Source: Limnephilus marmoratus | Lineage: Eukaryota > Arthropoda > Insecta > Trichoptera > Limnephilidae | Direction: 5' to 3' | NCBI GenBank assembly: GCA_917880885.1 | Contig: OU862921.1 | Coordinates: 54,548,508-54,612,507 of the forward strand | Length of the DNA stretch: 64,000 nucleotides | Shown: positions 21,272 to 33,430 of the stretch, in pieces | Position numbering within the stretch: position 1 is the stretch's first letter | Layout of the letters: each line of letters starts with the position of its first letter | Translations under genes and position numbers: made by a program | The notes under the pieces: model-generated | The model's input: only the letters and a program-made list of their open reading frames with translations | Database searches by the model: none | Told to the model about the DNA's origin: nothing

Positions 21272-21316
21272 GGCCTCTGAAGATGGACAGTGTGATCTGT
21301 CCGAAACGTCAGGAGT
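21272..21316 (+). ncRNA. Minimal hammerhead-ribozyme-like motif of a Penelope-like element
   Basis: Order seen: CCT (21274-21276), CTGAAGA (21277-21283), hairpin GGACAG-tgtgat-CTGTCC (21285-21302), GAAA (21303-21306), C, GTC (21308-21310), AGG (21311-21313) pairing with CCT. This gives the conserved core, a 6-bp stem II, a minimal stem III (A-U and C-G) and a GUC cleavage triplet. One extra base (T, 21284) sits between the core and stem II compared with the canonical motif. Very short stem III types are thought to act as dimers. Confidence 0.65.
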
Positions 21317-21369
21317 TAAAAAGTCCTTTTAAGGACTACGTTACGCGGGTAAACCGAGAAAATTGTTCT

Positions 21370-21445
21370 ACATATATATATATATATATATATAGATATA
21401 TAGATAGATAGATAGATTGATTGATAGATAGATAAATAGATAAAT
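21370..21445. repeat. (TA)n/(GATA)n microsatellite
   Basis: Alternating ta runs followed by gata/gattgata repeats, directly downstream of the Penelope-like terminus. Confidence 0.9.
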
Positions 21446-21663
21446 TACCGAGTTACAGAGTATTTAAAGGAAAAATGGAAGAAGGAGAGAGAACATCAAC
21501 TTTGGCTGGGAGTTAGGAGGGAGGTACCTGGGGTAAGGTGGGGCTATTTGCAAATCTAGTTGTTTATTTAGTAAATTTGTTTTGTTTATTTATAATTATT
21601 GTAGGAATTAGGAATTATCAAAATTGTAGGATTCCACTATTGCTGATGCTGATACAGCTCAAT

Positions 21664-22095
21664 TTGGAAGGTGGGTGTGGGCACTGCGGTCTCGGGAATT
21701 AATTATGAATAATTAACATCCTCCATGGGTCACCCCAAGTGGTACGCTATGTTTGGTAATCTAGCAGGGTTGCCTGGGTTCAAAGGCTGAGGTTTGTCAA
21801 TGTCTTGGCGGCGGATGCTTCTACCCACCTACTGCGTGGCGGGAGGCATAGAGAAAGACTGGTTAAGGGAGGCCAATTGACCTCAGCTGGTCTCTCTCGA
21901 CCCATTGCCTTGTACCGCAGTTGGAGGGATGGACTAAAATGTCACTTCTGAACATACTGACCCTCCGATTCCTAGCCACCCCTCAAACATTTTATATTCC
22001 CAGAACGCCCCTTCCTTTCCAAAGGACCTAAGATGACATAGTCCTGAAAGAAATTATTTTTCTCTGGGCCTCTTGTCTGGAGCTAATATAATAAA
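21664..22095 (+). mobile_element. Poly(A)-tailed retroposon family A, copy 1
   Basis: Shares ggtcaccccaagtgg, ggcggcggatgc, gttggagggatgga, cctaagatgacata and the closing attatttttctctgggcctc-type phrases with copies near 24.1, 37.8, 40.8, 42.7 and 57.4 kb. It ends in ataataaaaa. No RT frame and no pol III boxes recognised; it may be a SINE or the 3' end of a LINE. Confidence 0.7.
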
Positions 22096-22500
22096 AAGAT
22101 TCTGCTGGGGATGTTGATTATAAATTTTTTTCTATCCACCGTGAATGTAAAAATCCTACTTCTAATAAGGTAGAAAAAATTTATGTTTTATTTGTTGTTA
22201 TAACCTTATGCATGATTATTGATTATGAATGATTCGTAAAATTGCTTTGGGCCATAAGTAGAAAATTTAAGTTTTTAGCAACAATAACGGCACAAAATCG
22301 AATTTTATCGTAAATACCTTAAAAATAAAAGAAATTTAAAAAACTCAGATATGTAATGAAATTGCATAACAGTTTCCCAAATTTTGTGAAACAATATTTT
22401 TTTATTGGTAAATAAACTGATATGAAACTAAAATGAAATATTCAAAGTGCTCTCCTGAAAAAAAGATGCATTTTGAGTTGTAACACTATTATCCGGGGAT
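22096..22500. other. No gene seen
   Basis: AT-rich spacer between two retroposons. Confidence 0.5.
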
Positions 22501-23285
22501 ACATCATCATCATCATCACTATTGGCTCTACAACCCCTGGTGGGTCTTGGCCTCCTCAAGAGTCTTCCTCCACTCATCTCGGTTTTGTGCCAGCTCTCTC
22601 CAGTTTAGAAGCTCCAAGATAGATATGTCTTTGGGGACGTTGTCGCTCCATCTTAGTCTTGGTCTTCCCAGGCTCCTTCGCCCTATTGGTCTTGAGTTCA
22701 GCAGGGACTTTGGTGCTTGATGCTCGGTCATTCTCCCCACATGACCCAGCCACCGAAGTCTTCCCAGTTTTATAAATTTTGCGACGTTTAGCTCCTTAAA
22801 CAAAGTATAGAGCTCATTGTTAAAAAGACGTCTGCGCCAAAATCCATTTTCTAGAACCGGTCCGAAATTTTTCATTCAAATTTTTTTCTTTCAAAAACGT
22901 CCAGTGCTCGCTCATTCCTCTTAGTTAGTACCCAAGTCTCTGCTGCGTACGTAAGTACTGGTCTGATAAGTGTTTTGTACACTAATATCTTCTTGTTTCT
23001 GGACAGCAATCTGGATTTTATTTGGTTTTGTAGGCGGAAATAACAGCGATTTGCGTTCACTATGCGCTTCTGGATCTCTTGTGTGGTAATAATGTCGTTT
23101 TTTATCAGGGAGCCTAGGTATGTGAATCTTGGTACCGTTTTGAAATTTTGGTTTCCACATGAGAGAGTTGGGATTTGTTGCATCCTACGGCCATGTATTT
23201 GGTCTTTTGCTGGTTTACTACGAGACCCATATTTTTGTCAGAGCTTTCAAGATTTATGAAGGCGTTACGTAAAGCATCTGGGGAT
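22501..23285 (-). pseudogene. RTE-clade LINE 3' end
   Basis: Minus strand: TKYMAVGCNK-like start (with a frame change ~23180), FTYLGSLIKND, KILVYKTLIRPVLTYAAETW (23183-22872), then after a frameshift in an A-run LRWLGHVGRM, GRRSLGRPRLRWSDNV, ELAQNRDEWRKTLEEAKTHQGL and stop (22875-22528). This is the diagnostic C-terminus of RTE elements, and the element ends in a (GAT)n tail (22502-22518), also typical. The RT core is absent: 5' truncated. Confidence 0.88.
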
Positions 23286-23289
23286 ACAA

Positions 23290-24080
23290 CACAACATCAT
23301 TGTGTTCAGTAAACCGAATGATTTTGCATTGCTTTTGTCGTTAACATTTTCATGCATCCATTGTGACGTTCCTCTTTCTTAATAAATTTTCTGATGTACC
23401 TATTTATTTTTCGATTTCAACATGTGAATATTCATGTAGTTAGTCAAATAGTCAAAAGACATGTTGTTTGATAAATGCATATTAAACATAATATATTTAA
23501 TGTAACACATCAATTACATCTACTTGGAAAGGTGCCTAACATTATCTAGTTTGGGATTTTTTTTTTTAATTTTAAGTATTTAGTTGCCGTATAACTTTTA
23601 CTAATCGGTATTTAGAGCAGTTTGTTTGAGTTTCAGACTGAAATGGCCGCCTTTTGACGTTATCGTTATATCGTTAACGTAGTTCATTACTTCTGATTAT
23701 TCAAATAGAAAGGGCGGGCGAAAGTTACGACCTTTCGTCTACGATAAGCATCAAAGAGTGTGAAGGAAATTTATGGAAGGTCAGATTATTTCATTTCTTC
23801 TAACATTAAAACGTTAAAAGCTTTCATTAGAAGCGCAACAGCTACTTACTTACTTGTATTTTAAAGGACAATAGTTAGTATTTTGTTCATTTCAAGTTGA
23901 CCAATTTCAAGTTGACCAACTTCATCAGGTTTTTAAATTATTTTAATTATAACCAATTAACCACAAAATTTTTCCGCAGTGGAAGGTCGATCGGATAGAC
24001 TGTTCCACACAACTATTGTGGTACAATCCTTGCTTCATTCACATTCATACATCGTCTTAAACATCTTGCTTACATTAAAC
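23290..24080. other. No gene seen
   Basis: AT-rich, no coding motif. A short direct repeat (tttcaagttgacca) occurs at ~23890-23925. Confidence 0.5.
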
Positions 24081-24084
24081 CAAT

Positions 24085-24470
24085 TTCGTGACTTTTGGTG
24101 ACTCAGCAGGGGTGCCCGGGTTCATGGGGTGAATTTTGTCCAGGTCTTGGCGGCGGATGCCTCTGCCCACCTGTTGCGCGGCGGGCCGGATCGAGAAAGA
24201 CTGGTTGAGGGAAGACTTTTGACCTTTCCAGCCGGACTCTTTCGACCCATCGCGTTCCATCGCAGTTGGAGGGATGGATTCATACGATTGTCACTCCTGG
24301 ACACACTGTCCCCAGATTCATACCCACCCTTCTTACCGTTTTCCTTCCCAGAACTTACTATCTTTTCTTTCCTTAAAAAGACCCTCCACACAGCATACCC
24401 TAAGATGACATAGACCCTGGGGTGAATTATTTTCCTCAGGGCCTCCTCTGTGGAGTTAATGTAATGCGCT
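24085..24470 (+). mobile_element. Retroposon family A, copy 2
   Basis: One of the most complete copies: from tttggtgactcagcagggg through the gcggcgggccggatcgagaa region to cctcctctgtggagttaatgt. The open frames on both strands are motif-free. Confidence 0.7.
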
Positions 24471-24828
24471 CGAATGAGCTCATTCAATTTGCTTTTATTA
24501 AACATATCGAAAACCAAATACCTAAGTTTCAGTATCAAACATCACATCTCAAACATCACAAAACGTAACTAACTAACCATCACGCCGTTTCCCCGCAGGG
24601 GTAGGCAGAGAGGCACAAAACGTAATACTTGAAAATAACTTTACCTGAAAGTGCGAGGCCCTAGAATGAACAGAACTCATTACATACAGGATAATAACTT
24701 CAAATGGAAGCACAAAATTGAAAACTTAGCCAAAATAATCAGCAAACTAATTAATTTTGGTATTTATTTCATTCCGTGAGGATAAAAACCCGAAAACTTC
24801 TAGCAATTTGAAGTTAGGTACTAATAGA

Positions 24829-27800
24829 CTGGGAGGCGAGATAGGTAAACCCTACGTCATCGAGTACACGGATGAAACTACTTTGAAGTGATAATGGACA
24901 TCTAGAAAACCTTAACAAAGCTGGTCTGCCGGTGCGCCTCTTGGCAGGAGCCGCGCAGTCATGGAAATAGTCAGCGATTTTTTTCGAAAAAATTACGTCA
25001 TCGAGTACACGAACGGGAATGGTCTCATATGATAAAGGTCGATTAGAAAATGAGAAAAAAGCAGGTCTGCCAACCGGCAGCCTGGCACGTTCGCAGGCAG
25101 CCGGCGTCAAAGTGGGGTAAAAAATAGTAAATTTTACGTCATCGAGTACATGAATGAAACCAACGAATAACTATAGTCCAGATCATTCCATTTAAGAATT
25201 TCTTGGTCTGCCGACCAGCAGCCTGGCAGTTTTTTGTGTACGATGTTTTAAAGTTTTTTTATTTTTCTTAATTTTTCGTTAATCTTTATTATTATTTTTA
25301 TTTCACTATATTTTTAAAAACTTTGAACGCCATATTTTAAAAAAATAAGCAAAAAATATTAAAAAAAATAATTTGAGAGTTTCGAGTGTACCCGTCCGTC
25401 AGGCGAGCCTTTCGACGCCAAACCACTTACGAAACCTGCCGCGGTGCCCCTCACCGCTGTCACGTGTTATATTTTTGTACAAATTTATAATAATAATAGT
25501 CCTTTTAAGATTGCCTAATAGTCCATAGTAGTTGGAAGTTCGAACAACCAACCCACCGTCGCCGTAAGAGCTGCGTTCCTCCGAAAAACGAAGGAAATTT
25601 CCGAACCCCGTCCGTTTCATATCGGTTTCGCTTGCCCTGCTGCATCGATTACATCGAATACAAGATCAAAACTAACGAAAACCTGTAGTTTAGATCATCC
25701 CATTTATGACTTCCTTGGTCTGCTGATCAGCAGCTTGGCAGTTTTTTGTGTACGATCTTTTAAAAATTTTTTTTTTTTTAATTTAAAAAATAACTATTTT
25801 CAATATCTTTATTATTATTTTTATTTGAATATGGTTTTAAAAATTTAGAAGGCAAGATTTTAAATAAAATAAGTTGTAATCATAAAAAAAAAAATTTGAG
25901 TGTCCAAGTATCCCCATCGGACGGGAGAGCCTTTCGACGCGAAACAACTTACTGGAAACTGGCCGTGGAGCCCTTCGCCGCCAACGCGTGCCCATATTAT
26001 TAAACAAATTTATCATAATAATAGTCTTTTTAAGATAACCTAATAGTCTATAGTGGTTGGAAGTTCGAACAACCACCGCACCGTCGCCATGAGAGCTGCG
26101 TTCGTCCGAAAAACGACGGAAATTTCCGAACTCCGTCCGTTTCATATCGGTTTCGCTTGCCCTGCTGCATCGATTACATCGAATACAAGATCGAAACTAA
26201 TGAAAACCTGTAGTCCAGATCATCCCATTTATGATTTTCTTGGTTTGCCGACCAGCAACCCGGCAGTTTTTTGTGGATGATCTTTTAAATTTTTAAATTT
26301 TTTAAAATTTAAAAATGATGTTTTTAGTATCTTTATTATTATTTTTATTTCAATATGGTTTTAAAAACTTAGAATGCCAGATTTTAAATAATATTAGTTT
26401 TTATGAAAAAAAAATAATTTTGATTGTTCCAATTGTACCCATCGGCCGGGAGAGCCTTTCGACGTGAAACAACTTACTGGAAACTGGCTGCGGAGCCCTT
26501 CGCCGCCATCGTGTGCCTATATTATTATACAAATTTATAATAATAATATTTTTTTAAGATAAGCTAACAGCCCATAATGGTTTAAATTTCGAACAACTAC
26601 CGCACTGTCGCCATAAGAGCTGCGTTCGTCCGAAAAACGACGGAAATTTCCAAACCCCGTCCGTTTCATATCGGTTTCGCTTGCCCTGCTACATCGATTA
26701 CATCGAAAACAAGATCAAATCTAACAAAAACCTGTAGTCCAAATCATCCCATTTATGACTTTTTTGGTCTGCCGACCAGCAACCAGTCAGTTTTTTTGTG
26801 CATGATCTTTTAAAATTATTTTTATTTTTAATTTAAAAAATGATTTTTTTAATATCTTTTTTTTTATTTTTATTTCTATATGATTTTAAAAACGTACAAT
26901 GCCAGATTTTAAATAAAATAAGTTGTAATGATAAAAAAATAAATTTTGAGTGTTCCGATTGTACCCATCGGACGGGAGAGCCTTTCGACGCGAAACAACT
27001 TACTGGAAATTGGCCGCGGAGCCCTTCGCCGCCATCGCGTGCCCATATTATAGCCTAGTTGGTACACTCGGAACACTTAAATTAATTTTTTTTATCATTG
27101 CCACTTATTTTTTTAATCTGGTATTCCAATTTTTTAAAACCATATTGAAATAAAAATAATAATAAAGATAATGAAAATAATTAAATAAAAATTAAAAACT
27201 TTAAAAACCGTACGTAAAAAAAACTGCCAGGCTGCTGGTCAGCAGACCAAAGAAGTCATGAATGGAATTGTCTAGACTACAGTTTTTCGTTAGTTTCGAT
27301 CTTGGATTCGAAGTAATCGGTGCAGCAGGGAAAGCGAAACAGATATGAAACTGACGGGGTTCGGAAATTTCCGTCGTTTTTCGGACGAACGCAGCTCTTA
27401 TGGCGACGGTGCGGTGGTTGTTCGAAATTTAAACCATTATGGGCTGTTAGATTATCTTAAAAAACTATTATTGTTAAAAATTTGTATAATAGTATAGGCA
27501 CGCGATGGCAGCGAAGGGCTCCGCAGCCAGTTTCCAGTAAGGTTTCACGTCGAAAGGCTCTCCCGGCCGATGGGTACAATTGGAACAGTCAAAATTATTT
27601 TTTTATCTTAACAACTAATATTATTTAAAATCTAGCATTCTAAGTTTTTAAAACCATATTGAAATAAAAATAAAAATAAAGATATTAAAAACATCATTTT
27701 TAAATTTTAAAAAATTTATAAATTTAAAAGATCATATACAAAAAACTGCCAGGTTGCTGGTCGGCAAATCAAGAAAGTCATAAATGGAATGATCTGGACT

Positions 27801-28665
27801 ACAGGTTTTCGTTAGTTTCGATCTTGTATTCGATGTAATCGGTGCAGCAGGGCAAGCGAAACCGATATGAAACGGACGGAGTTCGGAAATTTCCTTCGTT
27901 TTTTGGACGAACGCAGCTCTTACGGCGACGGTGGGTTGGTTGTTCGAACTTTCAACTACTATGCACTATTAGGCAATCTTAAAAGGACTATTATTATTAT
28001 AAATTTGTACAAAAATATATCACGCGACAGCGGTGAGGGGCACCGCGGCAGGTTTCGTAAGTGGTTTGGCGTCGGAGGCTCGCCTGACGGACGGGTACAC
28101 TCAAAACTCTCATATTATTTTTTTTAAATATTTTTTGCTTATTTTTTTTTAAATATAGCGTTCAAAGTTTTTAAATATATAGTAAAATAAAAATAATAAT
28201 AAAGATAAACGAAAAATTAAGAAAAAAAAAAAAAAAAAACTTTAAAACATCGTACACAAAAAGCTGCCAGGCTGCTGGTCGGCAGACCAAGAAATTCTTA
28301 AACGGAATGATCTGGACTATAGTTATTCGTTGGTTTCATTCATGTACTCAATGACGTAAAATTTACTATTTTTTACCCCACTTTGACGCCGGCTGCCTGC
28401 GAACGTGCCAGGCTGCCGGTTGGCAGACCTGCTTTTTTCTCATTTTCTAATCGACCTTTATCATATGAGACCATCCCCGTTCGTGTACTCGATGACGTAA
28501 TTTTTTCGAAAAAAATCGCTGCCTATTTCCATGACTGCGCGGCTCCTGCCAAGAGGCGCACCAGCAGACCAGCTTTTTTAAGGTTTTCTAGATGTCCATT
28601 ATCACTTCAAAGTAGTTTCATCCGTGTACTCGATGACGTAGGGTTTACCTATCTCGCCTCCCAGT
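24829..28665. mobile_element. Fold-back element with composite inverted repeats
   Basis: The ends match as inverted repeats (actgggaggcgagatagg at 24829; cctatctcgcctcccagt at the right end). The axis is near 27056: left arm ~2.2 kb, right arm ~1.6 kb. The terminal ~300 bp of each arm has three short units punctuated by acgtcatcgagtac (24849, 24990, 25133; mirrored at 28338, 28476, 28624). Inside are ~520-bp modules with the same internal order (gagagcctttcgacg, accaccg-type block, ccgtccgtttcatatcgg, tcgattacatcgaatac, gaccagcagcctggcag): about four on the left, three on the right. No transposase. The mirrored 98-codon frames (24814-25110, 28383-28679) are by-products. Target duplication not identified. 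Confidence 0.85.
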
Positions 28666-28694
28666 CTATAATAAAATAGTGCTGTTTTTCATCA

Positions 28695-31540
28695 CCGTTA
28701 TAAATAATAATAATAATAATATTTGGCTGATTTATAAAGCGCCGTTTTCATGAAAAATCATCTCAAGGGCGCTGTACATATAATAAGCATACAATAAAAT
28801 AAAATGAATACGATAGGCTTACAACTAGGATTCAAACTTATAACTAGGAACCTACATTTAAGACTTATATGTAGCTAGTGACTTACAACTAAGACTTATT
28901 ACTACTGACTTAAAACTGGTGACATACAAATATTTGCAACCGTGACTTAAAATTAGAGATTTACAATTAAAATAGGTATTTACATACAACAATAAATATT
29001 TTTAGTTTTGCCAGGTATCTAATATTACCAAGTGATCAACAAAACTCTACAGATATAGGTACAGACAGAGAAAGAGAGTCGAAGCAGTTTGAGGATATTA
29101 TATATACATGTATACATACATAGATATTTTATTCTACACATTTTACAAATTATTTTATACCGTATTTTAATATTAATATTGTTAGCGCCAGAAGAAGAAG
29201 GAATTTCGTACATAATATTACAATTTTATAACACGGTTGTGAAAATGATTGTAATGGGTTAACAGTTTTTAAAGGAAAGCATAGGTATCTTAAATGAATG
29301 AATGAATTTAATCGTCGATCTCAACTGCAATAAGATAATTCATCGCTCAACAACAGATTGGATAGCAATGTTTGAATGAAATAGCGAATTTATGGAAATG
29401 AGTGTTTAAATAGGTGAGTTTTAAGTTTGGATCTAAATTCTGTTGGACTGGTTATACATCTTAATTCCATAGGAAGTTTATTCCAAGCCTCAGGGCCGGA
29501 TACTTCGAAAGCACGATCACCAAAGTTAGTGTTCGGATTTCGCTTAGGTTCTTTCAACCTTCCGATTGCAGATGATGTCGCTGATCTAAGAGTTGAATGT
29601 CTTAGACCAATATTTTCCGGAATGCACAGTTCAGAGATATAGGGTGGAGCCATTTCGTTGAGAGCTTTAAACACCATCCAGCATAACTTGTATTGGATCC
29701 GTTCAGGACACTTCAGCCAGTGAAGATTTCGAAGGTGTTCCGAAATGTGCGAAAACTTGGGTACCCCAGTAATAAGCCGTGCTGCGGCGTTGAACACTGA
29801 TTGTAGTTTATCAGTTTGGCATTTAGGAAGTCTTGCATAAATGCCATTACAGTAATCAAGACGTGATACTATGTATGAGTTCACAAGAAGCTTAGTTGCC
29901 TCTGTTGAGAGGTTCCTACGAACTGATTTAAGTTGTCTTAGATAGAAGAAACCAGTACTGACGGTCCTATTTACCTGACTTTTTAGCGAAAGGTCTGAAT
30001 CCAGATAAACACCTAGAAGTTTGACGGTTGTTTTTGCAATTACGTCGCTGCCGGAAATAGAAATTGGTGAGTAGTCTATTAAATTTTGGCGTCTTTTCCT
30101 GGCTGCCCAGAGAAACTCGGTCTTTGTGGGATTCAACTTAAGTTTGTTCGAGGACATCCAAAGACTGATCGCTTCTAGACAATCAGTTGTGCGAATTTTA
30201 AGACCGTTGATCTCATCTGGTGTGCAGTAAAAGTATACTTGCTGATCGTCAGCATAACAGTGAGATAAGAGACCAAATGACTCGATAATTTTTGCGACAT
30301 CATTTGTAAAAAGAATGAAAAGAAGTGGACCCAAAACGGATCCCTGAGATACCCCTGAAGAGAGTTTCGTGAAGTTGGACTGTTTGTTTCCAACTTTTAC
30401 CGCTTGAGAGCGATTGCATAGATAAGATTTTAGCCATTTTTTTATGTTAGACTGTAAACCAAATGTTACTTCTAGTCTCTTAATAAGGAAGTTGTGGTCA
30501 ATGGTGTCAAATGCGGCGCTCATATCTAAAAGCGAAAGAAGGGCTAACTTACCTGATTCTATGGCAAGAGTTATGTCTGACAGGACACGAAGTAATCCGG
30601 TTTCTGTTGAGTGGAACTTGCGATATGCGGATTGATGATCAGTAAATAATTTGTTCACGTTTAAGTGGGAAGTTATTTGGGAAGCAACAATTTTTTCAAG
30701 TAGTTTCGCTAAGAAAGGCAGATTTGACACAGGTCGGTAGTTACCCAAATTGTCGGCATCAAGCTGCGGTTTTTTAATGATTGGGGTGACTACTGCAGAC
30801 TTAAGTGGTTCTGGGAAGTCACCTGTACTTAAGGACTTATTAAACACGTGAACCAGGAAGGGAGCCAACACGTCGCTACATTTCTTGAGGAGCCAAGTTG
30901 GGATAGGGTCAAGAACACATTGTTTATTAGGCGAACTTAAAATTAACCTTCCTACTTCTTCTAGCGTTGTAGGTTTAAATGATGACAGGGAACATTTGGA
31001 ATTGGCTGTAAATATTGGTGGGGGGGCAGAAGATGTGGAGGCGCGTATGGATTCTATTTTTTCATAGAAAAACTTAGAAAAGGCCTGCGGAGTAATGTCT
31101 GTAGAGGTTTGCACGGTATTATTAGCAATGACAGTTTTAACGGAGTTCCAGAGACGTCGTGGATTTTTCCGCTCAGAGTCAATTTTATTGACCCAGTATT
31201 CAGATCTTTTTTCACTTAATCTCGCCCTGTACTCTGTTTGAGCATTAATCCACTCGTCTCGTGGAGTAACGTCAGGGTTTTTTCGGTATGACCTCTCTAG
31301 TTTCCGCATAAGCCTCTTTTGACTCCGACACTCTTCATCGAACCAGCCATCAGATTTTCGAACTTTACGTATTTTCGAGGTGGTTGGAGCATATTTATTC
31401 AGTAAACCTGATAAGATTTTGTTATACTCCTCGATGAGTTCTGTCGGTGTCTTAATTCCCCAGTTACTTTCTACGCATAAAGTAGAATTTTTAAGTTCAT
31501 CAAAGAAGTTATGATCAATTTCTATCACGCTTCTTATTAA
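28695..31540 (-). mobile_element. CR1/L2-type LINE, 5' truncated, near-intact RT
   Basis: Minus strand: RT frame 31528-29390, ~600-bp 3' UTR, then a 3' end with the L2/CR1-like phrase cagcgcccttgagatg...aacggcgctttataaat and a (TTA)n tail (28695-28725). The endonuclease is missing, so the element is 5' truncated near 31540. Related 3' ends lie at ~55590-55640 (+) and 55733-55780 (-). Confidence 0.85.
29390..31528 (-). CDS. CR1/L2-type LINE reverse transcriptase (endonuclease missing)
   Basis: 712 codons with no stop. The linker SDGWFDEECRSQKRLMRK (~60-75) is followed by RT motifs VLDPIPTWLLKKC, VVTPIIKKPQLD, NYRPVSNLPFLAKLLEK, HQSAYRKFHSTET, LLDMSAAFDTIDH, SSGVSQGSVLGPLLF and CYADDQQVYF (active site, ~425), then the C-terminal region RLDYCNGIYARLP and SGPEAWNKLPMELR. 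The first codon is GTG in an open frame, not a real start: the protein began upstream in the lost endonuclease. The catalytic Asp pair is intact. It could polymerise but would need an endonuclease in trans. Confidence 0.9.
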   Translation of the reverse strand: MIEIDHNFFDELKNSTLCVESNWGIKTPTELIEEYNKILSGLLNKYAPTTSKIRKVRKSDGWFDEECRSQKRLMRKLERSYRKNPDVTPRDEWINAQTEYRARLSEKRSEYWVNKIDSERKNPRRLWNSVKTVIANNTVQTSTDITPQAFSKFFYEKIESIRASTSSAPPPIFTANSKCSLSSFKPTTLEEVGRLILSSPNKQCVLDPIPTWLLKKCSDVLAPFLVHVFNKSLSTGDFPEPLKSAVVTPIIKKPQLDADNLGNYRPVSNLPFLAKLLEKIVASQITSHLNVNKLFTDHQSAYRKFHSTETGLLRVLSDITLAIESGKLALLSLLDMSAAFDTIDHNFLIKRLEVTFGLQSNIKKWLKSYLCNRSQAVKVGNKQSNFTKLSSGVSQGSVLGPLLFILFTNDVAKIIESFGLLSHCYADDQQVYFYCTPDEINGLKIRTTDCLEAISLWMSSNKLKLNPTKTEFLWAARKRRQNLIDYSPISISGSDVIAKTTVKLLGVYLDSDLSLKSQVNRTVSTGFFYLRQLKSVRRNLSTEATKLLVNSYIVSRLDYCNGIYARLPKCQTDKLQSVFNAAARLITGVPKFSHISEHLRNLHWLKCPERIQYKLCWMVFKALNEMAPPYISELCIPENIGLRHSTLRSATSSAIGRLKEPKRNPNTNFGDRAFEVSGPEAWNKLPMELRCITSPTEFRSKLKTHLFKHSFP

Positions 31541-33060
31541 ATTGTAACGTGAAGGTACCAGGTAGGTACCAAGTGTAAACGGATGGCTTTATAAACATAG
31601 TACGGGGACCAACCCAAAAACTTATAACTTATCTGCTTGTTTCTATCCCCTCACTAAAAAACTTGCATAAGAAAGTTTAAATATTAAAAAGAGGTTAAGG
31701 TTAGATATGTATTTGTTTGATAATACTACCCTAGATTACTTGATGTTGGCAATGCTTTCTCAGAAATAGTCGATGTATTCAACTGCACAAAATTTAGTTA
31801 CCCACTGGAACGACAGCGCGTTTTATAACTTTTGTCCTCGATTGCTCGTGACATTTTCGAGTACATTTTGAATTTTTTCCGCCGACATTGAAAAAATCAT
31901 ATCTCCGAATTTGAATATGAAGACATGCAAACTGATTGTAGTTCTATATTGTTAATAAATTAACCTATCTTTTGTTGATTATCACATATTTGTAGGAATT
32001 ATAAAAAAAATATTATAAAATCGTAAACTTTAAAAATGTGCGAATCCTGCGTGTTAATTCCTGTAAGATTGCCCTAAATTTTACTTTTTCAAGTCAACAT
32101 TGGATATTTTTGATTTCTACACGTTGTCTAAACAAAATACAAGGTTTTTAATAAGATAATATATCATAAGAATACGTAGTACTAACCTTTTACAATATTT
32201 GCAATTATTTTGCCGAGATCCGCCATTTCCTTTGTCACAAAATTTGCACCTGACAGCTAGCTTTAGTTGTCATATTCTAGATTAAAACTTTTCAAAGCTA
32301 ATTGAAATTTAGATGTATATCTTTGTTAAGAATTCTTCTAATTGATAAACTATAGTTCGAATGCACACGTCAAGTAAGTAGGTCCATAATTGTAAAAATA
32401 AACACAAAAATCGGATGAAATTTAGATTTTAAATTCGATTTACGTAAAACATGTTAAAAGTCACTAAATTCTCAGTTTGAACACTTGAAAACACGTTAAC
32501 CACATGGATAATTGAATTGTGATAACTGTTTGGTGTTAAAATGCAAAAACACAATCACTTAGGGCATTTTAAAACACGTGTAAATTTATCCGGCCTGTCA
32601 AACAGTTTTGTGTCGGAGGTGACTAAACTGTCAGTTTTAAAGCGCGAAATACTTTTTCCAGAAGCATCTATATGCAATAGATGTTGCCATAGATGAGAGA
32701 CAATATTCCCAGCTTTCCAACGGAATAAATATTGGCCAGGCACTGGTAAATAATTAAATAGTTTTTAATTTTTTACGAGTGGTACGTCATAAACGTCGAA
32801 TTATTCAACGTGGGCAATCCTAGAAGAAAACAAAATGTCGAATTATTCGACATGGTCGCTCCAGTGGTTATAAGAAGGCCTTAATAACAAACCTCATATA
32901 AAAAATTTCCGTTAGCTTTTATTTGTTCTTTTGCACGTGATCTATTTAACTATTGCTTAAACAAATTATACTGTTCCACAAAACTGTTATACATGTCACT
33001 TGTTTGTGAAGGCCAGTATGGGCGTATAATATCAATAAAAAAATATTACAACCTTTCGCG
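31541..33060. other. No gene seen
   Basis: AT-rich. A stretch near 31890-31960 (gaagacatgcaaactgattgtagttctatatt) resembles 61256-61290, so a decayed repeat is likely. A hexamer-rich phrase gtcgaattattc(a/g)ac occurs twice near 32798-32850. Confidence 0.5.
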
Positions 33061-33339
33061 TAATATTAAAAAAACACATGGTAATAAAGTCTAATTTAAA
33101 TAGTCATGAAAAATATTCCTTCAAAGAAATATTACTACGTCTATGGATGATTAACGTGAATTAAATACCTCTGCTTCTATTTGTACATTTACACACTTCA
33201 CGTAATATTAAAAAAACACATGGTAATATAGTCTAATTTAAATGGTCATGAAAAATATTCCTTCAAAGAAATATTACTACGTCTATGAATGATTAACGTG
33301 AATTAAATACATCTGCTTCTATTTGTACATTTACACACA
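33061..33339. repeat. Two tandem copies of a 142-bp unit
   Basis: Units start at 33061 and 33203 (taatattaaaaaaacacatgg) and differ at only a few bases. Followed to ~33430 by an irregular (ATTACTCT)n-like microsatellite. Confidence 0.9.
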
Positions 33340-33430
33340 GTACATACATATTACATACTCTATTACACTCTATTACATTACTCTATTACTCTATTACATT
33401 ACTCTATTACTCATATTACATACTCTATTC

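Noticed and set aside
24814..25110. 98-codon frame, nearly identical at 28383-28679
   Set aside because: The conservation reflects the inverted arms of the fold-back element; the peptide repeats SFIRVLDDVG because the DNA unit repeats.
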